64,000 bases of DNA from DASWJZ01 sp963805325 (GTDB lineage: Bacteria; Pseudomonadota; Alphaproteobacteria; Rhizobiales; Afifellaceae), in NCBI GenBank assembly GCA_963805325.1, contig CAWDTS010000004.1:62001-126000 (forward strand), in the 5' to 3' direction. A model generated the notes under the pieces. The model worked only from the letters and a program-made list of their open reading frames with translations, ran no database searches and was not told the origin of the DNA. A program made the position numbers and the translations under genes. This document shows positions 7,830 to 16,320 of the stretch, in pieces (the stretch's first letter is position 1; each line of letters begins with the position of its first letter).

Positions 7830-8310
7830 GGCGAAGCCCATTGGAGAAAGCAGAAATAGGAAAGGCGTCGCTTGGCAAGCCAATCGACGCCTCCCTATCA
7901 GCCCTGCTTCACGGGCCTCATGTCTTTCGACACTCCGCCGCATCGCCTGGGTCTGAGCCTGAGCGCCTCAGCGCTGAAAGGTTCCCAGGTCATGTTCCGA
8001 CCGCGGATCGGACACGCCATCGAACGGATTGGCCGCCGTTCATGGAGCATCGGCTCGCCAGGAACCACGCGCGCATCGCTGCGGCACGCAGCCTGACCCG
8101 ACGACCCGCGAGGCTTTCCGACATCCCTAAAGATACCGGCGCGGGCGAGAGACCCAGACGTATCGTCCAACCTGCCTTTGTCGAACCGTCCGCCCTCTCA
8201 CAGGCAGGACGATCACCGAAAAACGTCGGGCCGTCGAGGGCCGGAATATCGTCCTCTGTGAAATCCGGGGATTGCGGGGTTAACTCTCCGGACGCTGCGG
8301 CGCAGCGGGA
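7830..8310. other. Gene-free interval with two hairpins
   Basis: This 481-bp stretch has no reading frame with protein-like composition or a credible start. It holds the long hairpin at 7864-7891 and a short one (CGCTGC, GGC, GCAGCG) at 8293-8307 abutting the stop of the minus-strand secreted-protein gene. The segment between them looks like degraded or non-coding GC-rich DNA. I see no RNA gene in it. Confidence 0.5.
7864..7891 (+). terminator. Long hairpin after the efflux operon (possible terminator)
   Basis: The arms GGCGTCG (7864-7870) and CGACGCC (7885-7891) enclose an inner stem TTGG/CCAA with loop CAAG, giving an 11-bp interrupted stem. It stands 34 bp behind the transporter stop codon. 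No run of T follows, so it may stabilise the mRNA end or act with Rho rather than terminate by itself. Confidence 0.45.
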
Positions 8311-8601
8311 TCAGTAGTTTTCGAACAGCTCTGTGTCCCGACAGGTGTAGCCGATCGCGCATTGCGGACTGTCGAGGGTCGGCACATAGGCGATCCGCGT
8401 GTGCTGTCCCGGCAGGCAGAAGCCGTTGTGCGCCACGAAACGGTCGTAGGTGTGCGCGCCGGTGGAGAGCACGATCGCACCGGCGCGGGCGACGGTGGCG
8501 GCCGCTTGGCCACAGCTCATCGCGAGCGTGTTGGGCCTTGCCTCTGCGATCGATGCGCTCGCGAGGAGGGCGACGGAAACGGCGATTGTCAGCTTGCGCA
8601 C
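8311..8601 (-). CDS. Small exported cysteine-containing protein, unknown function
   Basis: A 96-residue protein starting at GTG 8601, chosen because a GGAG ribosome site precedes it. An N-terminal signal peptide is visible (VRKLTIAVSVALLASASIAEA, cleavage likely after AEA). The mature part has four cysteines (MSCGQA, GFCLPG, PQCAIG, YTCRD) suited to two disulfides, and the family-like stretch AGAIVLSTGAHTYDRFV. Similar short exported proteins of unknown function are widespread in Rhizobiales. It stands alone between a gene-free interval and the cytosine deaminase gene, with about 130 bp upstream that hold its promoter. No function is proposed. Confidence 0.75.
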   Translation of the reverse strand: MRKLTIAVSVALLASASIAEARPNTLAMSCGQAAATVARAGAIVLSTGAHTYDRFVAHNGFCLPGQHTRIAYVPTLDSPQCAIGYTCRDTELFENY

Positions 8602-8729
8602 TGGGGGGCTCCTGCGCTGTGTTCGAAGAACTGCAGCGTCCTTCCTATCACGCAGTTGCGGCGGCTTTCGTTTCATGAGCGCGGCAAATTGATTGCTCGG
8701 GGCGCCGAAGTGTTTCGTGCAGGCAGCGA

Positions 8730-10019
8730 TCAGGCGCGGGGAAAATAGCTCGCGGGATCGAGTTTCCCCGGTCGCGACGGGAGGTCGAGCGCGGCAAGCT
8801 CCGCCGGCGTCTCGGAAATCACCTTGCCGCGCCGGATGACGAAGAGGCGGCGGGCGCGCAGCCTTATCGCCTCGATCGTGTCGTGCGCCTGCATGACCAC
8901 CATGTCGGCATTGTTGCCGACCTTCAGGCCGTAGCCGTCGAGATGCATCACCTCGGCGGGGTTCGTCGTCACGGCATCGAAGCAGAAGCGCATCGCCTCG
9001 CGGCTCGTCATCTGTGCGACGTGAAGGCCCATATGCGCAACGTCGAGCATGTCCGCGCCACCTAGCGAATACCAGGGATCCATGCAGCAATCCTGGCCGA
9101 AGGCTACGTTGATGCCGTAGGTCCGCATCTCCGGCACACGCGCCATGCCGCGGCGCTTCGGATAAGTGTCGTGACGGCCTTGCAGCACGATGTTGATGAG
9201 CGGATTCGGGATCGCGTGGACGCCCGCCTCCGCTATCAAGGGAAGGAGCTTGGAGACGTAGTAGTTGTCCATGGAGTGCATGGAGGTCAGATGCGAGCCG
9301 GCGACGCGGCCTTGAAGGCCGAGGCGTGTCGTCTCGCAGGCCAGCATCTCGATGTGGCGGGACATCGGATCGTCGGTCTCGTCGCAATGCATGTCGACGA
9401 GAAGCCCGCGCTGCTCGGCGATCTCGCAGAGCGCGGTGACGCTTCGCGCGCCGTCCGCCATGGTGCGCTCGAAATGCGGGATGCCGCCGACCACGTCGAC
9501 GCCCTTGTCGAGCGCGCGCTTCAGGTTTTCCGCAGCGTTCTTCGAGCGGAGATAGCCGTCCTGCGGGAAGGCGACGAGCTGCAGGTCGATGTAGGGCGCG
9601 ACGGTTCGCTTCACATCGAGAAGCGCGTCGACGGCGGTCAGCCGGTCGTCGCAGATGTCGACGTGGCTGCGGATCGCAAGCAGTCCTTTCGATACAGCGA
9701 GGTCACAGTAGCGGAGCGCGCGCTCCTTGACGGCTTCGGGCGTGAGCAGCGGCTTCAATTCGCCCCAAAGCGCGATCCCCTCAAGCAGTGTGCCGGAGAC
9801 ATTCAAGCGCGGCAGGCCGAGCGACAGCGTCGCGTCCATGTGGAAGTGGCAGTCGACGAAGGGCGGCGAGACGAGGCGGCCTGTGGCGTCGATTGTTCGG
9901 GCGGCCTCGGCGGTGATGTTAGGTTCGATCGCAGCGATCTTGCCTTTGGCGCAGGCGATATCGACGTTCTCGTGCCCGCCGGGGAGCGTGGCGTTCTTGA
10001 GAAGAAGATCGAAGGTCAT
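8730..10019 (-). CDS. Cytosine-deaminase-like amidohydrolase
   Basis: A 429-residue metal-dependent amidohydrolase close in layout to E. coli cytosine deaminase CodA. Metal and catalytic motifs are present in order: CHFHMD (near residue 57), FPQDGYL, the HCDETDD proton-shuttle motif (near residue 210), SHLTSMHS, PLINIVLQGRHDTYPKRRG, and FGQDCCMDPWYSLG, which carries the last metal aspartate. Expected reaction is hydrolysis of cytosine to uracil and ammonia, but related enzymes act on isocytosine, creatinine or other heterocycles. It is the last gene after a BMP-family nucleoside ABC transporter on the same strand, which supports nucleobase salvage. A 167-bp gap containing a repeat separates it from the transporter. 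Confidence 0.88.
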   Translation of the reverse strand: MTFDLLLKNATLPGGHENVDIACAKGKIAAIEPNITAEAARTIDATGRLVSPPFVDCHFHMDATLSLGLPRLNVSGTLLEGIALWGELKPLLTPEAVKERALRYCDLAVSKGLLAIRSHVDICDDRLTAVDALLDVKRTVAPYIDLQLVAFPQDGYLRSKNAAENLKRALDKGVDVVGGIPHFERTMADGARSVTALCEIAEQRGLLVDMHCDETDDPMSRHIEMLACETTRLGLQGRVAGSHLTSMHSMDNYYVSKLLPLIAEAGVHAIPNPLINIVLQGRHDTYPKRRGMARVPEMRTYGINVAFGQDCCMDPWYSLGGADMLDVAHMGLHVAQMTSREAMRFCFDAVTTNPAEVMHLDGYGLKVGNNADMVVMQAHDTIEAIRLRARRLFVIRRGKVISETPAELAALDLPSRPGKLDPASYFPRA

Positions 10020-10044
10020 CGGTGGGCCTGCATCAGCGCGTTGC

Positions 10045-10165
10045 GTCCTTCGATGCCCGACCAGAGGTCGGGCGCCTCAGGATGAGGGGGTGGTTTGCTG
10101 GCATCTACAACCTTCCTCATGCTGAGGTGCTCCGCGAAGCGGAGCCTCGAAGCACGCAGGGACGG
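10045..10165. repeat. Palindromic intergenic repeat of Rhizobiales type
   Basis: The gap between the deaminase and permease genes contains CCTCAGGATGAGG, later CCTCATGCTGAGG, and a perfect 7-bp hairpin GCTCCGC-GAA-GCGGAGC (10129-10145), followed by CCTCGAAGCACGCAGG. This wording is characteristic of the short dispersed palindromic repeats found between genes in many Rhizobiales genomes. Copy number elsewhere cannot be seen from this window. Confidence 0.7.
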
Positions 10166-10186
10166 TCGTCCAATCCATGCATTCGC

Positions 10187-11128
10187 CTACCGCTCCTCCT
10201 TCCTGAACGGAACGAGCAGCGCCGCAGGGGCGCGCGCGTTGCGCGAAACGAGCGCCATCGCGACGATCGTCATGACGAAGGGAAGCATCAGGAATACCTG
10301 ATAGGGAAGGTGGAGCACGTTGTTCGCCTGCAGGCGGAGTTGTAACGCTTCCAGCGCGGCGAAGAGAAGCGCGCCGGCGGCGCAGCGCCACGGGCTCCAC
10401 ATGCCGAAGACGACGAGCGCGATCGCCACCCAGCCGCGACCCGAAACGACGCCGAAGGTGAAGGCGTTGAACTGCGAGATGGTGAGATAGGAGCCGGCCG
10501 CGCCCATCAGCGCGCCGCCGATGACGAGCGCCTGGCAGCGCATGCCCCAGACGCTGACGCCGGCTGCGTCCGCGGCGCGCGGGTTCTCGCCGACGGTTCT
10601 GAGGTCGAGGCCCCAAGGCGTGCGATAGAGCAGCCAGGCCGTCGCCGGCACGGCAAGAAGCGCGATGTAGGTGAGCGGCGCCTGGTTGAAGAGCACCGGC
10701 CCGACGACAGGGATGTCGGAGAGAAGCGGGATCGGCAGCGGTTGGAACGGCACGATGTTGGGCGGGGAAGCCGGTTGCCCGAAGATCAAGCGATAGAGAT
10801 AGAAGGCGAGGCCCGTCGCAAGCAGCGTCGTGCCGATACCGGAGACGTGCTGGCTGACGCCGAGCACCACGGCGAGGAACGTCATCAGGAGGCCGGCGAG
10901 CATTCCGGTCAGAAGTGCTGCGAAAACGCCAAGCCAGAGATTTCCGGTGAAATAGGCCGCCGTAAATCCGACCATTGCCCCAAGAAGCATGATTCCCTCG
11001 ATGCCGAGGTTCAAGACTCCGGAGCGCTCCGAATAGAGCTCGCCCAACGTCGCGAGGAGAAGCGGGGTCGAGATGCGCACGAGCGCGGCGAGGAAGCCCA
11101 CGTCGAAGAGGGTGGCGAGGAGGTTCAT
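10187..11128 (-). CDS. Nucleoside-type ABC transporter permease (NupQ/YufQ class)
   Basis: A 313-residue inner-membrane permease with about eight hydrophobic segments. The marker SGVLNLGIEGIMLLGAM near residue 35 and the loop TVGENPRAADAAGVSV are typical of the second permease of BMP-type nucleoside or basic-membrane-protein transporters. Its ATG shares one base with the stop of the preceding permease gene (TAATG), so the two are translationally coupled. With the other permease, the double-ABC protein and the binding protein it forms one importer. The downstream deaminase suggests nucleosides or nucleobases as substrate. Confidence 0.93.
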   Translation of the reverse strand: MNLLATLFDVGFLAALVRISTPLLLATLGELYSERSGVLNLGIEGIMLLGAMVGFTAAYFTGNLWLGVFAALLTGMLAGLLMTFLAVVLGVSQHVSGIGTTLLATGLAFYLYRLIFGQPASPPNIVPFQPLPIPLLSDIPVVGPVLFNQAPLTYIALLAVPATAWLLYRTPWGLDLRTVGENPRAADAAGVSVWGMRCQALVIGGALMGAAGSYLTISQFNAFTFGVVSGRGWVAIALVVFGMWSPWRCAAGALLFAALEALQLRLQANNVLHLPYQVFLMLPFVMTIVAMALVSRNARAPAALLVPFRKEER

Positions 11129-12228
11129 TATGGGCCTCCAGCCCCTGCTGGTCCCTCTCCCGCAAGGGGAGAGGGAGAGCGCACCGCCCTCAATCGATAG
11201 ACCGCGAACAGCCTTCCGGCGACCATCGACACGAGCGCGATCCCCTGGATCACGTCGGCAAGATAGATCGGTACGCCGGTGGAGCGCGCCATGGTTCCTG
11301 CGCCGTTGAAGATGATGGCGAAGAAGAGAGCGGCCGGGACGGCGCCGACCGGGTTCAATTCCGCGAGCGTCGCGACCACGATGCCGGCGTAGCCGTAGCC
11401 GGAGGAAAGGTCCGAGGTCACCTGGTAGCGCACGCCGCCGACCTCGCCAGCGCCGGCCAACCCGGCGAGCGCGCCGGAGATCAGCGCCGCGACGATGATC
11501 ACGTGCCCGACCTTGATGCCGGCATATTCGGAGGCCGCCGGGTTCTCGCCGACCGCGCGGATTTTGAAGCCGAGCGTGGTGCGCGCCATCATCCACCACA
11601 CCAGGATCGCCGCAAGGAGTGCGAGAAGCACGCCGAGATGCACGTTGATCCACGGCAGGATCGTGAACTCCGCCTCGGTGCGGACGGAGGGGGAGTTCGG
11701 ATAGCCGCTTCGCGGATCGCGCCAGGGCCCTTCGAGCAGCGCGGTCACGCCGTAGAGCATGATGAAGTTCAGAAGCAGCGTGGTGACGACGTCGTCGACC
11801 TTGAGCCGCACCTTCAGCAGCGCCGGCAGGAGCGCCCAGAGCGCGCCGAAGATGGCTGCGCCGACGATCATCAGCGGCACCAGCGCGAAGGCCGGCAGCC
11901 ATTCGCGCTCGCCGATGAAGCAGGCCGCGACGGCGCCCGCCATCAGTTGACCCTCCGCACCGATGTTCCAGAATTTGGCGCGGAAGGCGACGAGGACGGC
12001 GAGACCGGTGAAGAGAAGCGGCGACGCCTTCACCAGCGTGTCCTGGATGTCGTATTTCGACTCGAAGGGTGAGAAGAGAAGCTGGCGATAAGCCTCGATG
12101 ACGTTCGCTCCAGAGAGCGCGACGAGGCCGCTACAGAGGATGAGCGTGACGATCACCGCTGCGATCGGGATCGCGATCTGCAGATAGAGCGGCGTCTCCT
12201 GCCGCCGTTCGAGGCGCACGCGGATCAC
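11128..12228 (-). CDS. Nucleoside-type ABC transporter permease (NupP/YufP class)
   Basis: A 366-residue permease with about ten hydrophobic segments and the markers KASPLLFTGLAVLVAFRA and FWNIGAEGQLMAGAV typical of the first permease of BMP-family importers, plus AVGENPAASEYAGIKV in a cytoplasmic loop. Its start overlaps the ATPase stop codon by ATGA. The family sequence seems to finish at AVYRLRAV. The final residues RSPSPLAGEGPAGAGGP are encoded by a palindromic repeat that has invaded the gene end, so this tail is probably not functional. Confidence 0.93.
   Translation of the reverse strand: MIRVRLERRQETPLYLQIAIPIAAVIVTLILCSGLVALSGANVIEAYRQLLFSPFESKYDIQDTLVKASPLLFTGLAVLVAFRAKFWNIGAEGQLMAGAVAACFIGEREWLPAFALVPLMIVGAAIFGALWALLPALLKVRLKVDDVVTTLLLNFIMLYGVTALLEGPWRDPRSGYPNSPSVRTEAEFTILPWINVHLGVLLALLAAILVWWMMARTTLGFKIRAVGENPAASEYAGIKVGHVIIVAALISGALAGLAGAGEVGGVRYQVTSDLSSGYGYAGIVVATLAELNPVGAVPAALFFAIIFNGAGTMARSTGVPIYLADVIQGIALVSMVAGRLFAVYRLRAVRSPSPLAGEGPAGAGGP
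11153..11175. repeat. Palindromic repeat inside the 3' end of a permease gene
   Basis: CCCTCTCCC and GGGAGAGGG form a perfect 9-bp stem with loop GCAAG. The same wording is a common dispersed palindrome in Rhizobiales. Here it is translated as part of the permease tail and lies just before the start of the next permease gene. Confidence 0.7.
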
Positions 12229-13754
12229 GCCGCTTTCTCCTCAATGCCGGCCATCAGGAGTCCGACGCGTCCGACGGTGGCGTCTGCGACCGGCAGATCG
12301 GCCATGATCCGGCCGCGATACATCACGGCGATCCGGTCGGAGAGGGCGAAAACCTCCTCGAGGTCCTCGCTGATCAGGAGCACCGCGCCGCCGGAGGCGC
12401 GCAGCGCCAGAAACTGGCCGTGGATGAATTCGGTCGCGCCGACGTCGATGCCGCGCGTCGGCTGCGCTGCGAGCAGGATTTTCGGTTCGCGCGCGATTTC
12501 GCGGGCGAGCAGCGCCTTCTGCAGATTGCCGCCGGAAAGCGTTCCGGTGCGCGCCTCGGGGCCGGAGGTGCGGATGTCGAAGCGCTCGATCTGCTCGCTC
12601 GCGAAGTTGCGGATGGCGGCGCGGTCGAGGATCCCGTGGCGGCTGAAGGGCGGAGCATCGACCCAGGGAAGGGCCATCGATTCCGACAGCGGCAGCGCGC
12701 CGATCATGCCGGTCGTCAGCCGGTCCTCCGGCACGCGGCCGACTTTCAGCGCCTGCATCTCCTTCGGCGAGGGATGCGTCACCACCTTTCCCGAGATCGC
12801 GATCGTGCCGCTGTCCGGCTGAAGAACGCCGGCCACGAGATCAGCCAGTTCGCGCTGCCCGTTGCCCGACACGCCGGCGATCCCGACGATCTCTCCAGAG
12901 CGCAGCGTCAGCGAAACGTCGTCGAGCGCAACCTTGCCGTGGCCCCTTGCCGAAACGTGGTCAAACGCGAGAAGCGGCGCGCCGATCGCGACGGGCGGCT
13001 TCTCGGGCGGCACCAGATCGCGGCCGCACATGGCGCGCGCAAGTTCCGGCTTTGAAAGCTTCCCGTCGTTCTTAAGCTCGGCGACGACGCGGCCGTGCCG
13101 CATTACGGTGACGCGGTTGGTGACGTCGATCACCTCGGCGAGCTTGTGGGAGATGAAGATCACGCCCATGCCGCGCGCCGCCATGGACCGCAGCGCGCGA
13201 AAGAGTCCGTCCGACTCGCGCGGCGTGAGGGTCGCCGTCGGCTCGTCGAGAACCAGAATGCGCGCGCCACGGACGAGCGACTTCGCGATCTCCACGCGCT
13301 GCTGCTCGCCGACCGAGAGATCGCCGACGAGCCGGTCCGGATCGAGCTCGAGATGAAAGTCGCTGCCGATCTTCTTCAGGCGCTCGATCGCGGTCGCGCG
13401 CGACAGCCGCCCGTCCGGCCCTGACTTTCCGACCAGCAGATTCTCGAGCACTGTATGACGCGGCACCAGTTCGAAATGCTGGTGGACCATGCCGATACCG
13501 AAATTCAGCGCGTCCGCCGAACTGCGGATCGCGACGTGCCTGCCTTCGACCTCGATCGTCCCCGCATCGGCGGCGTAGGTGCCGAAGAGGATGTTCATCA
13601 AGGTTGTCTTGCCGGCGCCGTTCTCTCCGAGGAGGCCGAGGATGTCGCCGGCATTCAGCGTCAGATCGATCGCGTCGGCGGCCTGCACCTGGCCGAAGCG
13701 CTTCGAGACCCCGCGCATCGAGACGAGGGGAGGGGCGTGCGCCTCGAAGGTCAT
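12225..13754 (-). CDS. Double-domain ABC ATPase of nucleoside importer (NupO/YufO class)
   Basis: A 509-residue protein with two ABC cassettes. The first has Walker A GENGAGKTT, signature LSVGEQQRVEIAKSL and Walker B LVLDEPTATLTP. The second has the degenerate Walker A GVSGNGQRE, signature LSGGNLQKALLAREI and LLAAQPTRGIDVGA. Such asymmetry is usual for sugar and nucleoside importers of this class. It energises uptake through the two permeases encoded immediately downstream, with a four-base overlap to the first. About 160 bp holding a repeat separate it from the upstream binding-protein gene. Confidence 0.95.
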   Translation of the reverse strand: MTFEAHAPPLVSMRGVSKRFGQVQAADAIDLTLNAGDILGLLGENGAGKTTLMNILFGTYAADAGTIEVEGRHVAIRSSADALNFGIGMVHQHFELVPRHTVLENLLVGKSGPDGRLSRATAIERLKKIGSDFHLELDPDRLVGDLSVGEQQRVEIAKSLVRGARILVLDEPTATLTPRESDGLFRALRSMAARGMGVIFISHKLAEVIDVTNRVTVMRHGRVVAELKNDGKLSKPELARAMCGRDLVPPEKPPVAIGAPLLAFDHVSARGHGKVALDDVSLTLRSGEIVGIAGVSGNGQRELADLVAGVLQPDSGTIAISGKVVTHPSPKEMQALKVGRVPEDRLTTGMIGALPLSESMALPWVDAPPFSRHGILDRAAIRNFASEQIERFDIRTSGPEARTGTLSGGNLQKALLAREIAREPKILLAAQPTRGIDVGATEFIHGQFLALRASGGAVLLISEDLEEVFALSDRIAVMYRGRIMADLPVADATVGRVGLLMAGIEEKAA

Positions 13755-13774
13755 TGCTGATCACCCCCGCCTGG

Positions 13775-13871
13775 CGTCATTGCCGGTCTTGACCCGGCAA
13801 TCCATCCCGTGACCGCCATGCCAACCGCGGCCGTTCCGGAACGGATGCCCTGATCAAGTCCGGGCATGACG
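13775..13871. repeat. Paired-hairpin intergenic repeat
   Basis: An element with inverted ends, CGTCATTGCCGG at the left and GGGCATGACG at the right. It contains the hairpin TTGCCGG-TCTTGAC-CCGGCAA (13780-13800) and a second one TGCCC...GGGCA (13846-13866) around TGATCAAGTCC. The phrases CTTGACCCGGCAATCCA and GATCAAGTCCGGGCATGACG are hallmarks of a dispersed alphaproteobacterial intergenic repeat. It lies between the ATPase and binding-protein genes and could set their relative mRNA levels. Confidence 0.72.
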
Positions 13872-13913
13872 ACAATCCTGAAAGGCCGCGGCGTTCGTCC
13901 CCGGCCGCTGAGC

Positions 13914-14951
13914 TTACTCCGAGACCGGCGTCAACTCGTTGACCGGGACGCGGAAGTCGCCGCTCATGATGGCGGCTTCCTTGTCCGTGATCATCTTCAT
14001 CACGTCTGGGGGGAGCTTCGATTCCCAGTCATGCAGAGGCGCGAGCATGGCGCCGCCCTTGGTCATGGTGGAGAACGTGCCGAAGTCCTGTGCCGTGAAG
14101 ACGCCGGCCTTCACCTGCTTCACCGCCGCCTCGATCGTCGGCCACATGTCCCAGACTGGGCCGGTGACGACCGTGTCGGGCGCGAGCGAGGATTGGTCCG
14201 ACATGTTCGAGAAGGCGACGATGCCCTTCTCCTGCGCCGCCTCGATGACGCCGAAGCGCTCCGCGTAGATGGCGTCGACGCCGGCGGAGATCTGCGCAAG
14301 TGCCGCTTCCTTGGCCTTCGGCGGATCGAAGAACGAGCCGATGAAGGAGACCTTGCACTTCACAGCCGGGTTGGCTTCCTTGGCGCCGGCGCAGAAGGCG
14401 TTGGTGAGGCGCGCCACCTCTGGGATGTCCATGGCGGCGACCGTCCCAATCGTGTTCGACTTCGTCAGTTTGCCGGCGATCATGCCGGAGAGGTAGGCGG
14501 GCTCGTGAATCCAGTTGTCGAACACCGCGAAGTTCGGCTCCGCGGGCCCCTGGCCGGATCCCATGACGAAGGCGACGTCGGGAAATTCCTTGGCCACGCG
14601 GCGGGAGATGTCTTCTGCGGCGAAGGCGTCGCCCGAGATCAGCTTGTAGCCGTCGCGGGCGAATTCCCGCAGCACGCGGGCATAATCGGCCGAGGGAACG
14701 CTCTCGGCCCATTTGTATTCGACGCCGAGCTCTTCCTGCGCCTTCAAGAGCGCCTCGTGCACCTGGCTGACCCAGGGCTCCTCGATCGGCGTGGAGAAGA
14801 TCGCGGCGATCTTCATCTTGTCCTCGGCGAGCGCCGTGCCGGATGACAGCCCGGCCGCGACGATCCCCGCTGCGGCAAGCTTCAAGAGCCCGCGACGCTC
14901 GATGCTGAAGCGCGCGCAAGACTGCGTGGCATCACGATTGGAATACGTCAT
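13914..14951 (-). CDS. BMP-family ABC transporter substrate-binding protein
   Basis: A 345-residue periplasmic binding protein. The ATG at 14951 was chosen because a perfect AGGAGG precedes it. The leader SIERRGLLKLAAAGIVAAG carries a twin-arginine and a hydrophobic stretch and is followed by ALAEDK, so export by Tat or Sec with cleavage near residue 40 is likely. The mature part is of the basic-membrane-protein/purine-nucleoside binding class (KIAAIFSTPIEEPWVSQVHE, GDAFAAEDISRRVAKEFPDV). It delivers ligand to the permeases and ATPase encoded downstream. Being the first gene of the cluster with a possible operator upstream, its promoter probably drives most transporter expression. Confidence 0.93.
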   Translation of the reverse strand: MTYSNRDATQSCARFSIERRGLLKLAAAGIVAAGLSSGTALAEDKMKIAAIFSTPIEEPWVSQVHEALLKAQEELGVEYKWAESVPSADYARVLREFARDGYKLISGDAFAAEDISRRVAKEFPDVAFVMGSGQGPAEPNFAVFDNWIHEPAYLSGMIAGKLTKSNTIGTVAAMDIPEVARLTNAFCAGAKEANPAVKCKVSFIGSFFDPPKAKEAALAQISAGVDAIYAERFGVIEAAQEKGIVAFSNMSDQSSLAPDTVVTGPVWDMWPTIEAAVKQVKAGVFTAQDFGTFSTMTKGGAMLAPLHDWESKLPPDVMKMITDKEAAIMSGDFRVPVNELTPVSE

Positions 14952-15036
14952 CTGCCCCTCCTGAGACGCTTGAGCGAGGGCGAAAATCGCCCGCGCGCTC
15001 CCCAAGCCCAAAGCGAGCTTAGAGGGCGCTGCACAG

Positions 15037-15056
15037 TTTTGTCTATATGGTCAAAA
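15037..15056. promoter_or_regulatory. Inverted repeat upstream of binding-protein gene (candidate operator)
   Basis: TTTTG (15037-15041) and CAAAA (15052-15056) flank TCTATATGGT in an otherwise GC-rich gap. The site lies about 85 bp upstream of the binding-protein start. The AT-rich palindrome resembles operators of GntR-type catabolic regulators, but no regulator gene is adjacent, so the assignment rests on symmetry and position only. Confidence 0.4.
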
Positions 15057-15102
15057 TTTCGGCAGGAATGCCGAGAGACTGGGCAGTCCGCGGGGGTCTT
15101 CG

Positions 15103-16320
15103 CTATCCCCTGGCAGCGGGCGCGAGGCGCTCGTCTCCAACCGCGTTGCGGCGTGAGAGAAAGTCGCCGATCCGCTCGATCGCCTTGCGGATGTTCTCCT
15201 CCGAATTTGCGTAGGAGACGCGGATGAAGCCCTCGCCGTTGACGCCGAAATCCGGGCCGCCGATCAGCGCGACGCCGGTGTCATCCAGAAGCGCAGTCGC
15301 GAGCTTCTTCGCCGCCCAGCCGGTCTTCGCGACATTTGGAAAGGCGTAGAACGCGCCCTTCGGCGTGATCGACGAGACGCCGGGGAGCGTGTTCAAAAGC
15401 TCGGTCACGACTTTCCGCCGGCTGTCGAAGGCGGCGACCATCTTTGTCACATCGTCCTGCGGGCCGTCGATCGCGGCGATGCCGGCGAACTGCGTCGGCG
15501 CGTTGACGCAGGACCAGCAATTGACCGCCAGCTTTCTCACCTTGTCGAAAAGCGGTGCTGGCCAGATCGACCAGCCGAGCCGCCACCCGGTCATCGCCCA
15601 GGTCTTGGAGAAGCCGTTCAGGAGGATCAGCCGGTCGCGGATCTCCGGGAAGGTCAGAAGCGAGACATGCTCCTCGCCGTCATAGGTCATGCAGTCGTAG
15701 ATCTCGTCGGACATGATGGCGACGTCGGGATGCTTCGCGAGTCCTTTCACGAGCGCTTCGACCTCGCGGCGCGGCGTGACGCCGCCGGTCGGATTGGCCG
15801 GGGAGTTCAGAATCAGGAGCCGCGTCTGCGGCGTGATCAGCGACAGCGTCTCCTCGGCCGAGAACGCGAAGCCGTTCGCCTCGCGGATCGGGACGGGCAC
15901 CGGCCGCGCGCCGGTGAACTCGATCATCGAGCGGTAGATCGGGAAGCCGGGGTCCGGATAGAGGATTTCCGCGTCCGGCGCGCCGAACATCAAAATCGCG
16001 GCGAACATCGTCACCTTGCCGCCGGGCACGATGAGAACGCGCTCGGGGGAGACCTCGACGCCGGTGGTTGCGAATGTCCGGCGCGCGACCGCCTCGCGCA
16101 GCGCCGGGATGCCGACCGCGGCGGTGTAGCCGTGGTGGCCGTCGCGCAGCGCCTTCACAGCCGCCTCCACAATGTGCTCCGGCGTGCGGAAATCGGGCTG
16201 CCCGATGCCGAGATTGATGACGTCGCGGCCTTCGCTCGCAAGCTGGTTGGCGCGCGCCAGCACGGCAAAGGCGTTCTCCTCGCCGATACGGTCGAAGGCG
16301 GCGATGGTTGTGAGGGTCAT
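15103..16320 (-). CDS. Class I/II pyridoxal-phosphate aminotransferase
   Basis: A 405-residue fold-type I aminotransferase. Visible features are the substrate loop INLGIGQPDF, NSPANPTGG, MSDEIYDCM and the cofactor lysine in NGFSKTWAMTGWRLGW, then GFIRVSYANSEENI near the end. The family acts on aspartate, aromatic or branched amino acids, and the substrate is not clear. The ATG at 16320 was preferred; an upstream GTG at 16341 is in frame and would add seven residues. It is on the same strand as the nucleoside transporter but 151 bp upstream, so a functional link is uncertain. Confidence 0.9.
   Translation of the reverse strand: MTLTTIAAFDRIGEENAFAVLARANQLASEGRDVINLGIGQPDFRTPEHIVEAAVKALRDGHHGYTAAVGIPALREAVARRTFATTGVEVSPERVLIVPGGKVTMFAAILMFGAPDAEILYPDPGFPIYRSMIEFTGARPVPVPIREANGFAFSAEETLSLITPQTRLLILNSPANPTGGVTPRREVEALVKGLAKHPDVAIMSDEIYDCMTYDGEEHVSLLTFPEIRDRLILLNGFSKTWAMTGWRLGWSIWPAPLFDKVRKLAVNCWSCVNAPTQFAGIAAIDGPQDDVTKMVAAFDSRRKVVTELLNTLPGVSSITPKGAFYAFPNVAKTGWAAKKLATALLDDTGVALIGGPDFGVNGEGFIRVSYANSEENIRKAIERIGDFLSRRNAVGDERLAPAARG

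Noticed and set aside
7898..8170. Possible 90-residue minus-strand gene in the gene-free interval
   Set aside because: Sequence is Arg/Gly/Pro-rich without secondary-structure pattern or ribosome site; better explained as non-coding.
7016..8317. Plus-strand 433-codon frame running from the transporter into the gene-free interval
   Set aside because: The first two thirds are the shadow frame of the DHA2 transporter and the rest has no recognisable sequence.
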